A stretch of 64,000 nt of DNA, taken from contig OZ020616.1 of the NCBI GenBank assembly GCA_963971575.1, positions 1,694,924 to 1,758,923 on the forward strand, written 5' to 3'. Origin of the DNA: Liopterus haemorrhoidalis (lineage: Eukaryota; Arthropoda; Insecta; Coleoptera; Dytiscidae). Shown here in pieces: positions 1-13,600 of this stretch (position 1 is the stretch's first letter; each line of letters opens with the position of its first letter). The translations under genes were made by a program, and so were the position numbers. Under the pieces are notes generated by a model that had not been told where the DNA came from, searched no databases, and saw only the letters and a list, made by a program, of their open reading frames with translations.

Positions 1-499
1 ATCCTGCGTAACATAGTTTTTTCGAAAATATATGTATACTTGTTATATTTAAAAAAATTGCATTTAACTTATTAGGGGCGGCAATTTTTACCTTGCACCC
101 CGTCGCCAACACACCTTGGCGCGGCCCTGAAAACAGACACGTTAAAGAGACACGTGTCTCAACCTGAAAACGAATTAAAATCTTTTATTTGAACATTTTA
201 ATTTTATTACCATAATCTTTTGTTTTGAATCACACGCTTTGACGGTTATCGGCCAAGTTAAATCTCCCTAACTATAATTATACTTATCACCATAGCAAAA
301 AATAAAATGCCTTAAATATTTTATGATTTAACTTAACATCTTTGTATACAGATATTAAAATTTGCAATCATGTTATAAACAAGAATATTAAATAGGCTTT
401 ATATTTGCAAAACTAATCGCTTCAATTGGCATACTTAAATATTTAAATAAATTGTAATCATTCTAAAAACAATATTTAAGAACATAATTGTCATGAATA

Positions 500-710
500 T
501 TTAAAAATAGATAAAATAAAATTAGTAGAAGTACTTAAAATATCACAGTTTTAAATATTAGCATTTTATCAGTATACTTGCATTTTATTATTTTAAATTT
601 AAGCAATAAAATACTTTATATTTTAAGAATGAAGAGTACACACTTCAATAGATAATATAATATACCTGGCAGTAGTGCAAGCCTTGGTTCAGTACAGTAT
701 GATCATCAAA
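500..710 (+). promoter_or_regulatory. Duplicated 5' flank of GMC-1
   Basis: This AT-rich stretch aligns with 6490-6671 upstream of GMC-2. Shared pieces include a TTATCAGT block, a TAAATTTAAG block, GATAATATAATATACCTG and the TATCAAAATG start context. The duplication unit therefore included about 200 bp of upstream DNA, presumably the promoter. No clear TATA box or initiator can be assigned among the many A/T runs. Positions 1-500 hold no gene I can see. Confidence 0.5.
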
Positions 711-3700
711 ATGATGCTGTTTTACGCTAATTTAGTATTTTTTTCTTGCTTATTTGCTTCGGTATCTTCTGATTTAACAGTAGAAGAATATAATAAATTG
801 ATTGATCATTATTTGGAACAATCTGATAAATATGAGTTTCCTAAAGATGCAACAAGTTTTGTAAATGGTACATATAATGAAGAAGGTAAAGTTACTTTTA
901 ATTATTATCAGTGGTATAGAAGTGGCCCACAAGGTTACTGCAGACCTTGCGGTACACCCTTACAAGAGGATGAGAGTGAGATAGAAGAAATGTATATAAT
1001 AAAATGCAAAATTAACAGATATCACAGTGTTATAGTCGGATTGCTGATAGGTGACTGTTCGTTGCTACAAGTATCGATATACAATAATATATGCTTTCTC
1101 TGTCTATATCATTATAATTATTTGCATACCCATAGTAACGTATAGTGACGCAAGTTGACAACTAACCTTCCAAATTATTTTAATAAAAAACAAAGCATTA
1201 GATAGAAAGGGAATGATTCGTAGATATCTTTACTAATTTGCGCATGAAAATAAATTTACAGCAGTACTCAAACAAACAAAATTATTAATTTTAAGGTAAT
1301 AATTATAAATAAGGAAAAACTTATACTCATACGTAAATTTTGGATTATAATTTGTTGTTTAATTAAATTAAATTTTTGTTTCCCCTAAGTACAAAGTAAT
1401 AAAATATTAAGTAAAAATATATTTATTCATATAATATATTGCTACAAGTTGTATTTAAATGTTTATTTTAAAAAAAATTAGTCACTGTAATGCATGATAT
1501 CGTAGTCATCTGAACTATCGCTGTCATTTCTTGTATTTATTATTATTGGATTAATATCATCAACAATCCTTTCCCACCATTCATTTATTAAATTTTCGAT
1601 TTTTTTAACAGATTTTGCCCAAGTTTCGCAACTAATTTGATCACAGGCTACTTGCCACATTTTCAAAACTTCGTTATCACTATATCCGTTTTGACCAATA
1701 TGTCTATCATAATAATTTATACATATGTCAAATGGATTGACATTTTAAAAAAGTGACATTTTTTAATACCAACATGACATACAATTTCAAAGATGGAAAC
1801 TATTCAAAACAAGATTTCCTATTAGTTTATTCTTACAAAAGTGAAAAGCTTATAAAGATACATTTCAATATTGACATCTAGTGGTCGTTTGTAAAAACAT
1901 AAAAGGTAACCTTCGTACTTCAAACAATAGAGAATTATTGCAACCTCTGTTCTACTGATCTTTTAATAAAGTTTTCCTTTATTTGACATGTGCGCCTGCG
2001 CAGTTGATATATCCTTAATTTCTTTCTTTTATTAAAATACAGGCAACCTATATTTAATTTAAATAACGGCAAAGCATTTTTTATTTAAAGCACCTTAATT
2101 TTGACAGGTCTTCTGTCAATGTAACCTCAAAATTAACAACGGAGTAAATTCGAATAAAAAATTGGTGACTTTTCTTGTGAGTAATGATGCAAGCTAAAGA
2201 TAAAAAACGTTGACGATTTAAATACGAGGACGATGTTATTTTTCTCCGAGAAATTGTGTCACGAAACCCTTTTGCGAATGGTTGTGCCGTATGCGAGTAT
2301 GCCGTATGGGAAAAAAATAGTCTGTTGCAGTTAACTCATATAAGAGTTGCAGTTAACTTCTATATTCATTACGATTTCGATCTATCAATTTGGCATATTT
2401 GTCAAAATAAAGTATGAAGCAAGAGCACCGTTGCAATAACACTCTTTAAAACATCATGAAAATTTTTAATACAGGATACTTTATTAGAGGTTTCTTTTAA
2501 TAAAGTCAGCTTTTTTTCACTTTGCAATATCTCTCTAATATGTTTCAATTAATATTTAATTTCAGGATGCGACTTGCACGGATTTTACAATTTTATAATA
2601 GTAGGCGCAGGATCAAGTGGAACTGTTCTAGCTAACAGACTGTCAGAAGTGAAGAAATGGAATGTTTTACTTCTAGAGGCAGGCGGCGATGAAAATGAAT
2701 TCACAGATATCCCAGGAATGTTTGGGGTTCTTGGATTAACTGAATTTAACTGGGGATATAAAACAGTACCACAAAAAAACAGTTTGAAAGGTAATTACAC
2801 TGCTACACTATAATCTAAATAACCAGTGGGGATATTTTATGAAGAAAAATTTAATATGAAAAAATTAATTTTACGATTTAATTTTTTAGGTTTCATCAAC
2901 AATGTTGGTATAATTCCTCGTGGGAAGGTTTTGGGTGGATCTAGTACAATAAATGCAATGATGTATGTTCGTGGTAATAGACTAGATTATGATGAATGGG
3001 GTCTCCAAAATCCAGGATGGTTATATGAAGATGTATTACCATACTTTAAAAAATCAGAAAATTCCACCCTTTCTTCTGAAGACGAAGGGTATCATGGACA
3101 CAATGGAACACTACATGTTGAAAACGTCAACATTTTATCACCATTACCTGAAGCATATTTATCAGCAAACAAAGAATTGGGCGAAACAATTTTGGATTAT
3201 AATGGAAAAGATGAAATGGGATATTCTATGTTGCAAACTAACACCATCAAAGGAAGGAGATGTAGTGGAGCAAAAGCTTTTCTTAAAACTGCTAAAGACA
3301 GAAAAAACCTTGAGGTATTGACTTATTCATACGTTACTAAAATATTAATCCATGATAATATTGTTTATGGAGTTAAATTCATGAGAAATGGCAAAACTTA
3401 TTGTGCTTACACAACAAACGAAGTGATTTTAAGTGCTGGAACTATGAATTCAGCTCATCTGTTAATGAATTCTGGTATAGGACCAAAGAAACATTTAGAA
3501 GAATTTGGGATAAAGGTCGTAAAAGACTTACCAGTTGGAGAAAATGTATGGGATCATAACTGCGTATCATTATTATATTTCACAACAAACTACACAATCC
3601 AAGATGAAACAAGAAATGAATTATTACAACAATATTTAGATGGTAAAGGTGCCTATACAACAGCTTCATCTGTACAAAGTCTCGGTTTTAATAGTTTATA

Positions 3701-4424
3701 CTGGGGGAATAAAACTAGACCAGACATCGAATATATAATGAGAGCAGCAAAAATGCCTATAATGTCCTATGACAGTTACAAAAAGAACCTCAATTATGGA
3801 AGAGATATATTTGACCACATTTTAAAAAAACTAGAAGGACAAACAGTGTTTCAGAGCATGGCAATTTTATTAAATCCAGAATCTCGAGGAACTATTAAAC
3901 TAAAATCAAATAACCCTTTCGACTTTCCTTTAATAGATCCTAATTATTTTTCGGATCCTTCTAATTCAGATATCAACACAATGGCTGAAGCCATAAAACA
4001 CATGATTAAGTTATCCAAAACAGCAGCTTTACAAAAATATAATGTTACATTTGTAGATCCAGATTTGCCAAAGTGTAGAAAATATAAAAAAGGAAAAAAA
4101 TACTATCGATGTTTGGTAAAGAATTTAGGGAATACTATTTATCATTATTCTGGATCTGCTAAAATGGGTCCTTTATCAGATAAAACTTCTGTTGTAGACC
4201 CAGAATTGAGGGTGCATGGTATGACTGGGCTTAGAGTGGCAGATTGTAGTGTTATACCTGTTACTATATCTGGACATACGAATGCCCCAGCTTATATGAT
4301 AGGAGAAAAGGCGGCGGATATTATTAAAAAATTTTGGTTGCCAAAATATGACTGGAAGAAAATGATGGGCTTATTGGAAAAATTGAAAGAAAAGTATTGG
4401 TGGAAGAAAAATATAATATATTAA
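711..4424 (+). CDS. Secreted GMC oxidoreductase, glucose dehydrogenase-like (GMC-1)
   Basis: Three exons: 711-885, 2566-2790 and 2890-4424, both introns phase 1, 644 aa. The chosen ATG at 711 is the one shared with the paralog. Residues 1-19 look like a signal peptide (hydrophobic run, SVSS end). GAGSSG at 72-77 is the FAD-binding Rossmann motif, and [11 protein letters not shown] at 143-153 is GMC signature 1. [15 protein letters not shown] at 317-331 corresponds to signature 2, with Ala where Pro or Ser is usual. Active-site candidates are H552 (HYSGSAKMG) and H596 (SGHTNAP). The family oxidises sugars or alcohols with FAD, passing electrons to quinones or oxygen. Secretion suggests an extracellular, cuticular or salivary role, but the substrate is not deducible. 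Length is normal and no frame is broken. Intron 1 is 1,680 bp and holds a transposon; intron 2 is only 99 bp. Confidence 0.9.
1033..1713 (-). mobile_element. Truncated Tc1/IS630-like (DDE_3) transposon, copy 1
   Basis: Lies in GMC-1 intron 1. The left end is intact: after TA it starts TAGTCGGATTGCTGATAGG, the inverse of the right end of a copy near 56560. Minus-strand 1666-1478 encodes a transposase C-terminus (MKMWQVACDQIS at its start, then an acidic tail NDSDSSDDYD). The right part with the DNA-binding and catalytic domains is missing. From 1066 to 1713 it aligns almost base for base with 55413-56070. Confidence 0.7.
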
Positions 4425-4613
4425 AGATCGTTCTGTTTTAAATGGTTTATAGAATTATCTAGCCATACGATCAATATAGACGACTTTAAACATTTAACTT
4501 TACAGAATCTTTTATTACAAAAACTTTAAATTTAGAATGAATAATGTAGATATTGTAGTAGTTGTAGTGTTTTGCTTTCTGAATATATTTTTGTAATATT
4601 TTACGCTTTTTAA

Positions 4614-4619
4614 AATAAA
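4614..4619 (+). terminator. GMC-1 polyadenylation signal
   Basis: AATAAA lies 190 bp after the GMC-1 stop, in an AT-rich 3' region. It is the first canonical hexamer downstream. Confidence 0.5.
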
Positions 4620-4639
4620 GTAAAATAATTATATACAGG

Positions 4640-5740
4640 ATGTACAAGGATTGCCTTATATATTTCGGGATTTGACATCAAAAACAATTATCACAGTCCA
4701 ACAAAATGAAATTTTTGTCTTGGTGTCGGAAAAGTAAGAACTGATTTTGGATATTTTAGATGGGCTGATTCCAAAAATACCTGGCTTTTTTTCGTAACAG
4801 CTCTAGTTTTTGAGATACAAACTAATTGATTTTAGTTTTTTATCTAAAAATGCTAAACTTCCTTAGAAAGTAAAGTGGATATACAAAATATCCTTGTTTT
4901 TCATGTCTTTGGGACATCAAAGCTAAGGATCAGCACTGGGTTAACAGAAATTGGGCTTTATGAAATGTCATGATTCAAGAAAAACAAAGCGTAATCAAAG
5001 AACCTTTGGTTGCGAGAGAGAAAAACATATTTCCACCATTGTATATCGAGTTGAGGCTGATGAAACAATTTGTGAAGGTTTTAAATCGAGATGGACTTTG
5101 TTTTGGCTACTTCACACGTAAATTTCCTGGGATTAGCACGGAAAAACTGAAAGCCGGAATATTTTATGGTATTCATATAAGGCAACTTATTAAAGATCCA
5201 CATGTTTGGTATTCATTTCAAGTAGTTCAAAATATTCTTGGAAAACATAAGGCAGAGAATTACATAGAATTAGTGGAAAATATGCTTTCCAACTTTAATA
5301 TTCTCGGTTATTACCAGATTACCGGTTACCAGAAAACCTAGGTGATTTTAGTGAAGAAAGGGGAAAAGATTCCTTCAGGACGTTAAAACTATGGAAGATC
5401 GATATCAAGGAAGATGAGATAGCCACATGATGGCCGACTACTGTTGGATTCTTCAGCGAGAGTCCTGGTAAACTCCATGCTAGAAAATCGTATAAAAGAA
5501 ATTTTTTAGATGATAAATGATGAATATATATTTATCTACTTTGTGAAATAAATACCTTACTTTGTATTTTTTGTTTTTAACTAGCAGTTGGAACAAATAG
5601 TAATAGTAATAACGTAAAATGTTAAACAATAAGATGATTTTATTTTAAAAGAGGCCAATATAGCGTATCTCAAATTTTGGAGTCTGCACCCAAAGTTACC
5701 TAGAAACAGTTAAAAAATCGCAGGCACCAAAATGGCTGTT
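4640..5740 (+). pseudogene. Repeat-family protein fragment of unknown function, copy 1
   Basis: Plus-strand 4970-5341 is open and reads through LMKQFVKVLNRDGLCFGYF, EKLKAGIFYGIHIRQL and KAENYIELVENML. After a frame change it continues with SEERGKRFLQDVKTMEDRYQGR, a stop, and HMMADYCWILQRES. I recognise this as a conserved uncharacterised protein found in many copies in insect genomes, usually read as transposon-associated; I do not know its function. An inverted degenerate copy fills 63035-64000, including the same flank (GGGACATCAAAGCTAAGGAT). It is disabled by stops and shifts. The 3' limit is set by the mariner remnant at 5745. Confidence 0.6.
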
Positions 5741-5744
5741 GGGC

Positions 5745-6372
5745 TGTGTTATTTATCAACAAAAGTGGCTTTATTGTTTTTCAAAATATTCTCCATGAAG
5801 ATCAATACACTTTTGCATGCGAACTAATTTTTGAAGCACTTTTTCCACTCCGATTGAGGCACCTCCAAAAACAAACTACTATTCACTATTGCACCACAGT
5901 GCGGTGCAATAGGGTATGCTGGTCCCACTAATGCCCAAGGATACCTCAATCTCACGATAAGTCACATGACGATCTTGCAGTATCAGTTCACGCACAGCAT
6001 CAATGTTTTCCGGAACAACAACCAATTTTGGACGACCTTCACGAAATTCGTCCTTAAGCGAACTACGGCCACGATTGAAGTCGGCAAACCATCGATAAAC
6101 AGTAGTCCTTGATGGTGCTTCACCACCAAAAGTTGAGTTAAGTTGATCGATGCACTGTTGTTGGATTAATCCATGTCGAAAGTTGTAAAAAATAATCGCT
6201 CGAAAATGTTCACGATTTAATTCCATTTTTAGAGATTAATTTTTTCAAGTTACTGTAAACAACACAAATAGCGCTCATACGTTAAAACGTTCTGAACACG
6301 TATACCATCAAAAATGTCAAACTTTACGATAGAAGCGTCAGTTGCTAGATGACAGCACTAGTTTAGCGCAAA
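5745..6372 (-). mobile_element. Internally deleted mariner, family M1 copy A
   Basis: Minus-strand 6226-5879 encodes the transposase N-terminus: [38 protein letters not shown] and REGRPKLVV form the paired helix-turn-helix domain. The catalytic core is deleted, and the C-terminus resumes at about 5865-5770 (residues like [16 protein letters not shown]). Outer TIRs are lost on both sides, compared with the more complete copy at 20244-22479. It lies between the two GMC genes. Confidence 0.8.
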
Positions 6373-6671
6373 AGATAAACAAGAATACATCTTTAAATAA
6401 AATTTAAAAATATTAAGATTAAAAAATTAAAGAGATTGTTTCTGCTTAGGCGGGGACATTCCCCCCCCCCCATTTGTAAAATATAATCTGCAAACTACTT
6501 AAATAGCAATTTTTTAATTTTAACAATTTATCAGTGTAATTTTATCTTATTATTATAAATTTAAGTAACGAAATACATTATTTTTACGAATCAAGGGTAC
6601 AAACTTAAAAAGATAATATAATGTACCTGATAATACTTCAAGTGTTAGTTCATTTTAAGTCACTTATCAAA

Positions 6672-7628
6672 ATGTTGCGGTTTGGCGCTATTTTAATACT
6701 TTTTTCTTGCTTATTTGCTTCGGTGTCTTCTGATTTAACAATTGAAGAATATAACAAGTTGATTGATCATTATTTGGAACAATCTGATAAATATGAGTAT
6801 CCGAAAAATGCAACAAGTTTTGTAAATGGTACTTATAATGAAGAAGGTAAGTTTTTTTTTTTTTTATTATTTTTTTTTTTATGCCAATTATGTTATACAG
6901 CAATACATTATATCAATAACGTATAGTTAAGATGGCATGCAAAAAGAAATCACGTAAAATCCTATTAAAATTTTCACAAAAATTTTCCGAAATTTTTACC
7001 CTTGGGCCAACGAGGGCCACATGCCAATTTTTTTATAGGGGTTTTATGGCACAAACTTTAATTCTTTTCATCGGCATGCTGCATGAAAACGCGGAAAATC
7101 ATATGTTTTTATTACAAGATCACGTGACCGTTTGAGCCTTTGGGACCCAGCGAATCGCATGCCTATAATTAAAAGACTTTAAATTTGTTTTAACTTTCTT
7201 TTGACAAAAGGGCAAGCAATATTAAATCAGAGAAAAACACAACATTTTTGTGCAAGTGGAAATGCAATTTTCCCTATGACCGGAAAGCGTGCAGGGGTTT
7301 AGTACCATCCCTTTTTTGTTGTCACGGGGTAAATATTCTCTCCTCCAAAAGGCATGCTGTATGAAATCGGAGACCAAAAATGTCATGAGCTCCCGGTCTA
7401 TAAAATTAAGGTCGTAAAAGTGTCCCAGTTTTTATCGGCGAGTATGTTTTGTATTGTAAAAAATGTTAAAAAAATATATATATAATATGGAGCATCAAGT
7501 AAAAGTTCTGTAGGCGTAGATTAATGCTGAAAATTGTTATTTTTTATTTTTGCCGAAAAAAAAATTTATTCTTTCATTTTTAGGGTTTTGTAGGTATGAC
7601 CAAAAAACCCTTATACCGTCATTTTGTC

Positions 7629-7662
<34 letters not shown>

Positions 7663-10600
7663 TCGGTAAAAATTGTAGCCAAACGGCTAAACCTAGAGAG
7701 TTGAAATTTGGCATGCTTATACAACTCTTTGACCCGCACATAGGAAAAATACTAAAACATCTAAAAAAAATACCCCCCTAAAAATATAAACAAATATGTG
7801 CTCATCGAAAACAAAAATATTTTTTTTTAATTCTGAGTAGGGTATCAAATGAAAGCCCTTAGTACGTGGATTAACGATCAAATTTTTATTTTGGCAAAAT
7901 AAATTATTTTGATGCGATTTTTGCCAAAAATGTGCAAAAAAAATGTTGTCCCACACCCTGTAGCCCAGATGGTTTAAACTAAAAATCTAAAAAAATTTTA
8001 AGTAATGTATATTGGTGTGAACCGAAATAGTACAACAGGAATTTTTGATCAGATTATGTTTTTGGAAAATAACGCATTTTTTGTGGTTTTTGGTTCACAA
8101 AGTACAAAAGTTATACCAATGTAAGACACTCACATACATGGCGTGCGATGGCGATATGCGTTAGGGCACTCTTAAACTGGCTGGAAAACGAAGGGTTTCG
8201 AGTTCGAGTACGGAGTGAATTTTATTTTTTCTGTTTTTTTTCTTCATTTTTATTATGTTGAAATTATTTTGTCAAAATTCTACTTATATTTTGACAAATG
8301 TTGTATTTAATTTTTAAGAGCGTAAATTTAATAACCAGTCTTATTATATGATTAACAGGCGATAAATTATTTTAAAAATATCGTTCATTTTGCCGTGATT
8401 ACTACAAAGTAAAATTTGTCCTACACACTCAGCATACCGCCTTCACTTATTATATACCTGCGAAACCCTGAAATGTGTGAATATTCACACTTCACATCAA
8501 TTTTTAATAAATACCTGAAACCCTGAAATGTATGGTAAGATAAACTTCGAATCAAATTTTGTTTAGAGTGCTTAGATATACCAGAGATTTGTTTGATTAT
8601 TTATTAGGCATATTTAATTTAAGTATTATTATTTTGCAAACAATAAGTAATCTTTAGAAAAATAGCAATTTACGACTATTAATAAGTTATCTTGTTTGAT
8701 AAAACTTAATAAAATTAATATATTTTTTATTACTTTATCATATAATTACGTAACGAAATACTTGAATATTATCTGCAGCAATATATCTTAAAAATGTTAT
8801 AAAAAATTGTGAAGATAGAAATCCATGATGTCAATTAATATTAAATAAAATTAATTTAATATTTAATTTCAGGATGCGACTTGTATGGATCATATGATTT
8901 TATAATAGTGGGCGCAGGATCAAGCGGAACTGTCCTGGCTAACAGACTGTCAGAAGTAAAAAAATGGAATGTTTTACTTTTGGAAACGGGAGGTGACGAA
9001 AATGAATTTACAGATATTCCATCGATGCTTGATGTTCTCAGATTAAGCGAATTTAATTGGGGATACAAATCAGTACCACAAAAAAATAGTTTACAAGGTA
9101 AATGAAAGTAAAATTTGTAAAATTAAGTTGGTAGGAAAATAATTGTGGTTTTTGAAGTGAAATTTCAATAGGCACGTTTGTCGATCGAAAAGTAACAAGT
9201 TGCGTTACGGGCAGAGTACTGAGTTAAGGCGACTACAGCAGGGCCGGTTCAAGGGGATGCCCCCACACATATATTATTTTAAATAATTTTTTTGGTTTAA
9301 CTATTATAAAATAAAACAAAATAAAATAATCATATTTATTTAGCATTTTTAATATAATACTAAATATTGTAAAAAACAGAATTTACATCTTTGGTATAGT
9401 AACAAAAAACATTGTTATAAAAATAAAATATAAGAATCATTTTAGATTTTTAATTTTTCGCTAAATTTCCTTGCATGGGCTTCTAGTAAAAGGGGGCCCC
9501 TTTTACTAGAAGTCTAAAGTGCTGCCCAGTAAAAAAAAGTAGTTTTTTCCAAATTTCCTTTTTGACACCCCCCCTTTTACTAGAAGCCTGAAGTGCCGCC
9601 CAGTAAAAAAAGTAGTTTTTTTTCTAAATTTCCATTTTGACGCCGCCCGTTTACTAGAAGCCTGAAGTGCCGCCCAATAAAAAAAAGTAATATTTTTCAA
9701 AATTTCCTTTTTGGCGCCCCCTTCCCATCTTTTTATTACAAGCCTGAAGTGCTGCCCAGTAAAAAAAGTAGTTTTTTCTAAATTTCATTTTTGGCGCCGC
9801 CCACTCTTTTAACTAGAAGCCTGAAGTGCCGCCCAGTAAAAAAAAAGTATATTTTTTCAAAATTTCCTTTTTGCCCCCCCCCCATTTATCAGAAGCCTGA
9901 AGTGCCGGCCAGTAAAAAAAGTTGTTTTTTTTTAAATTTCCTTTTTGGTGTCCTCCCCCCTCTTTTTACTAGAAGCCTGAAGTGCCTCCCAGTAAAAAAA
10001 AATGTATTTTTTCAAAATTTCCGTTTGCCCCCCCACCCCATTTATCAGAAGCCTCAAGTACCGGCCAGTAAAAAAGTTGTTTTTTTTTAATTTCCTTTTT
10101 GGTGCCCTCCCCCCTCTTTTTACTAGAAGCCTGAAGTGCCTCCCAGTAAAAAAAAAGTATATTTTTTCAAAATTTCCGTTTGCCCCCCCACCCCATTTAT
10201 CAGAAGCCTCAAGTACCGGCCAGTAAAAAAGTTGTTTTTTTTTTAATTTCCTTTTTGGTGCCATCCCCCCTCTTTTTACTAGAAGCCTGAAGTGCCTCCC
10301 ATTAAAAAAAGTAGTTTTTTTCTAAATCTCCTTTCATACCCCACCCCCCTTTTACTAGAAGCCTGAAGTGCCACTCAGTAAAAATCGGCAGTTTTTTCTA
10401 ATGAATGAAGCACCATCAAGGACTACTGTTTATCGATGGTTTGCAGACTTCAGTCGTGGCCGTAGTTCGCTTAAGGACGAATTTCGTGAGGATCGTCCAA
10501 AATCGGTTGTTGTTCCGGAAATTAATGCTGTGCGTGAACTGATACTGTAAGATCGTCATGTGACTTATTGTGAGATTGAGGTATCCTTGGGCATTAATAG

Positions 10601-13600
10601 GACCAGCATACATTCACTATTGCATGAAAATTTGGTCGTCAAAAAGATTTGTTCCGTTGGATCCCATTTCGCAGTGGAAAATGCCTCAATCGGAGTGGCA
10701 AAAGTACTTCGATAATTGGTTCAAACGCATGCAAAAGTGTATTGATCTTGATGGAGAATATTTTGAAAAACAATAAAGCCACTTTTGTTGATAAATAATT
10801 GTTTCTGATCTCAAATCCCGAAATATAAAAGGCAACCCTCGTATATTTTGAAAATTTATTGACCAATATTATTGCCATATAATTTTTAATTTACCGGGAA
10901 ATATTTAATATGAGAAAATAAACTTTAGTAGAAAGTAATTTAACGTCCAAATTTTGAATATAGGTAGAAGTAGGAAATAATTTCACTCAGCTTTTTGGAC
11001 AAGAAGCGTTTACTTTAACAAAACACAACGTTTCGCCAACAACATTGTTGGCTTCTTCAGGTGCTATAACAATAACATCATGATAGAAAACAATATTGTA
11101 CAATCAATAGCAAAATTTACCTATGTTAGTTAAACGTAGTCATAACAGACTGTACATCAATCATCTCCAAGGATGGTGAATTGCAGAATACATAGACATT
11201 AATGTGTACTTGGAGAAAACAGACCATAGGAAAAAACAGGAGTAAATTTCAATTAAATATTGAAATAAAACTCTACTAATCTGGTAGAGTTTTGGGTCCG
11301 ATATACAGTTTGGGTACTCTCTCCACAAGATTTTTGTGCGTACCATCGATTTTGGGGATTTAGTACGTCGGACTGTATTAAGATCTCATACTCTATATCT
11401 TTCTGGGTTTCTAACTGTTACTGTTAGGGTTTTCTGGTGTCTGTACCGGTTTAAAATTTATTATTTCTGCAATTCATATTGTATTTAAAATTGGATGTAG
11501 GGACCCTTAAGGGTTTTTGGGGTTTGGACTTGATATACCGTTTAGGGTACCTTTATCTCATTACTTTGTACGTACCATTGTTTTGAGGGATTGGTACGTT
11601 GAATTGTATGATTGCTCCGAAACTCAATTAATTCATTTTGGTTCTTTCCACTGAGTTGGTAGTGGTGAAAATTTCATGATTTCGGGGGTTATCGTTGCAT
11701 TATGTTGTACAGGGTGGGACACTGTCAACTCTGTCGATTTGTGCGTACCAGGTAGTTAGGGGAGATAGTGTCGCAGCCTGTCATATTGATGCATCGATAA
11801 AACTTGATATCATTGTATTTATGTATAAGTTAATATTGGACAGTTATATAGTTTATTTTGTCTCATTTTGCATTGTAAAATTTAAACAATAGTTTCCAAT
11901 TTTTGATCACTATATTTCAATATTTAATTGAAATTTACTCCTGTTTTTTCCTATGGTCTGTTTTCTTCAAGTGCACATTAATGTCTATGTATTCTGCAAT
12001 TCACCATCCTTGGAGATGATTGATGTACAGTCTGTTATGAATACGTTTAACTAACATAGTTAAATTTTGCTATTGATTGTACAATATTGTTTTCTATCAT
12101 GATGTTATTGTTATAGCACCTGAAGAAGCCAACAATGTTGTTGGCGAAACGTTGTGTTTTGTTAAAATAAACGCTTCTTGTCCAAAAAGCTGAGTGAAAT
12201 TATTTCCTACTTCTACCTATAAAATAAACTTTATAATTTTATTTTGTAGGTTTCCTCAACAATGTTGAAATAATCCCTCGTGGGAAAGTTTTGGGTGGAT
12301 CTAGTACAATAAATGCAATGATGTACGTTCGAGGTAATAGACTAGATTTTGACGAATGGGGCCTCCAAAACCCAGGATGGTCATATGAAGATGTATTACC
12401 ATACTTTAAAAATTCAGAAAACTCAACCCTTTCTTCTGAAGACGCAGGTTATCATGGACACAATGGAACACTACAAGTAGAAAACGTCAACATTTTATCA
12501 CCATTATCTGAAGCATATTTATCAGCAAACAAAGAATTGGGCGAAACAATTTTGGATTATAATGGAAAAGATCAAATGGGATATTCTATGTTACAAACTA
12601 ATACAATCAATGGAAGGAGATGTAGTGGAGCAAAAGCTTTTCTTAAAACTGCTAAAGACAGAAAAAATCTTGAGATATTGACTTATTCATACGTTACCAA
12701 AATATTAATGCACGATGATGCTGTTTATGGGGTTAAATTCATGAGAAATGACAAAACTTATTGTGCTTACACAACAACCGAAGTGATTTTAAGTGCTGGA
12801 ACTTTGAATTCAGCTCATCTGTTAATGAATTCTGGTATAGGACCAAAGAAACATTTAGAAGAATTAGGGATAAAGGTCGTAAAAGACTTACCAGTTGGAG
12901 AAAATGTATGGGACCATATATGCTTAGCCTTATTATATTTCACAACCAACTACACAATCCAAGATGAAACAAGAAATGAACTGCTACAACAATATTTGGA
13001 TGGTAAAGGTGCCTATACAACTCCTTTATCTTTCCAAGATGTTGGTTTTAGCAGTTTATACTGGGGGAATAAAACAAGACCTGATATTGAATTTATAATG
13101 AGAGCTTCTAAAATGCCTATAAAATCTTATGAGAGTTACAAAAAGAGTAACAACATAGGACGAGATATATTTGACCAAATTTTAAAAAAGCTAGAAGGAC
13201 AAACGGTGTTTCAGAGTATGGCAATTTTATTAAATCCAGAATCTCGAGGAACAATTAAACTAAAATCAAATAACCCTTTCGACTTTCCTTTAATAGATCC
13301 TAATTATTTTTCGGATCCTTCTAATTCAGATATCAACACAATGGCTGAAGCCATAAAACACATGATTAAGGTATCCAAAACAGCAGCTTTACAAAAATAC
13401 AATGTTACATTTGTAGATCCAGATTTACCAAACTGTCGAAAATATGAAAGTGATGAATATTATGGGTGTTTGGCGAAAAATGTAGCGAATACTATTCATC
13501 ATTTTTCTGGGTCTGCAAAAATGGGTCCTTTATCAGATAAAACTTCTGTTGTAGACCCAGAATTGAGGGTGCATGGTATAACTGGACTTAGAGTTGCAGA

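Noticed and set aside
886..1145. Read-through of GMC-1 exon 1 into a longer protein
   Set aside because: A donor GT at 886 with matching phase joins exon 2 exactly as in GMC-2, and the read-through enters transposon sequence.
6621..6671. An upstream ATG extending the GMC-2 protein
   Set aside because: The extension is not conserved in GMC-1 and would place 17 residues before the signal peptide; the shared ATG at 6672 fits better.
7627..7662. CRISPR-like or satellite array of GTCT units
   Set aside because: It is a simple tetranucleotide microsatellite inside a dispersed repeat; no spacers, and the host is eukaryotic.
9506..10264. Several overlapping open frames of 64-110 codons on both strands
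   Set aside because: They are low-complexity readings of the 77-bp minisatellite and repeat every unit; no protein family.
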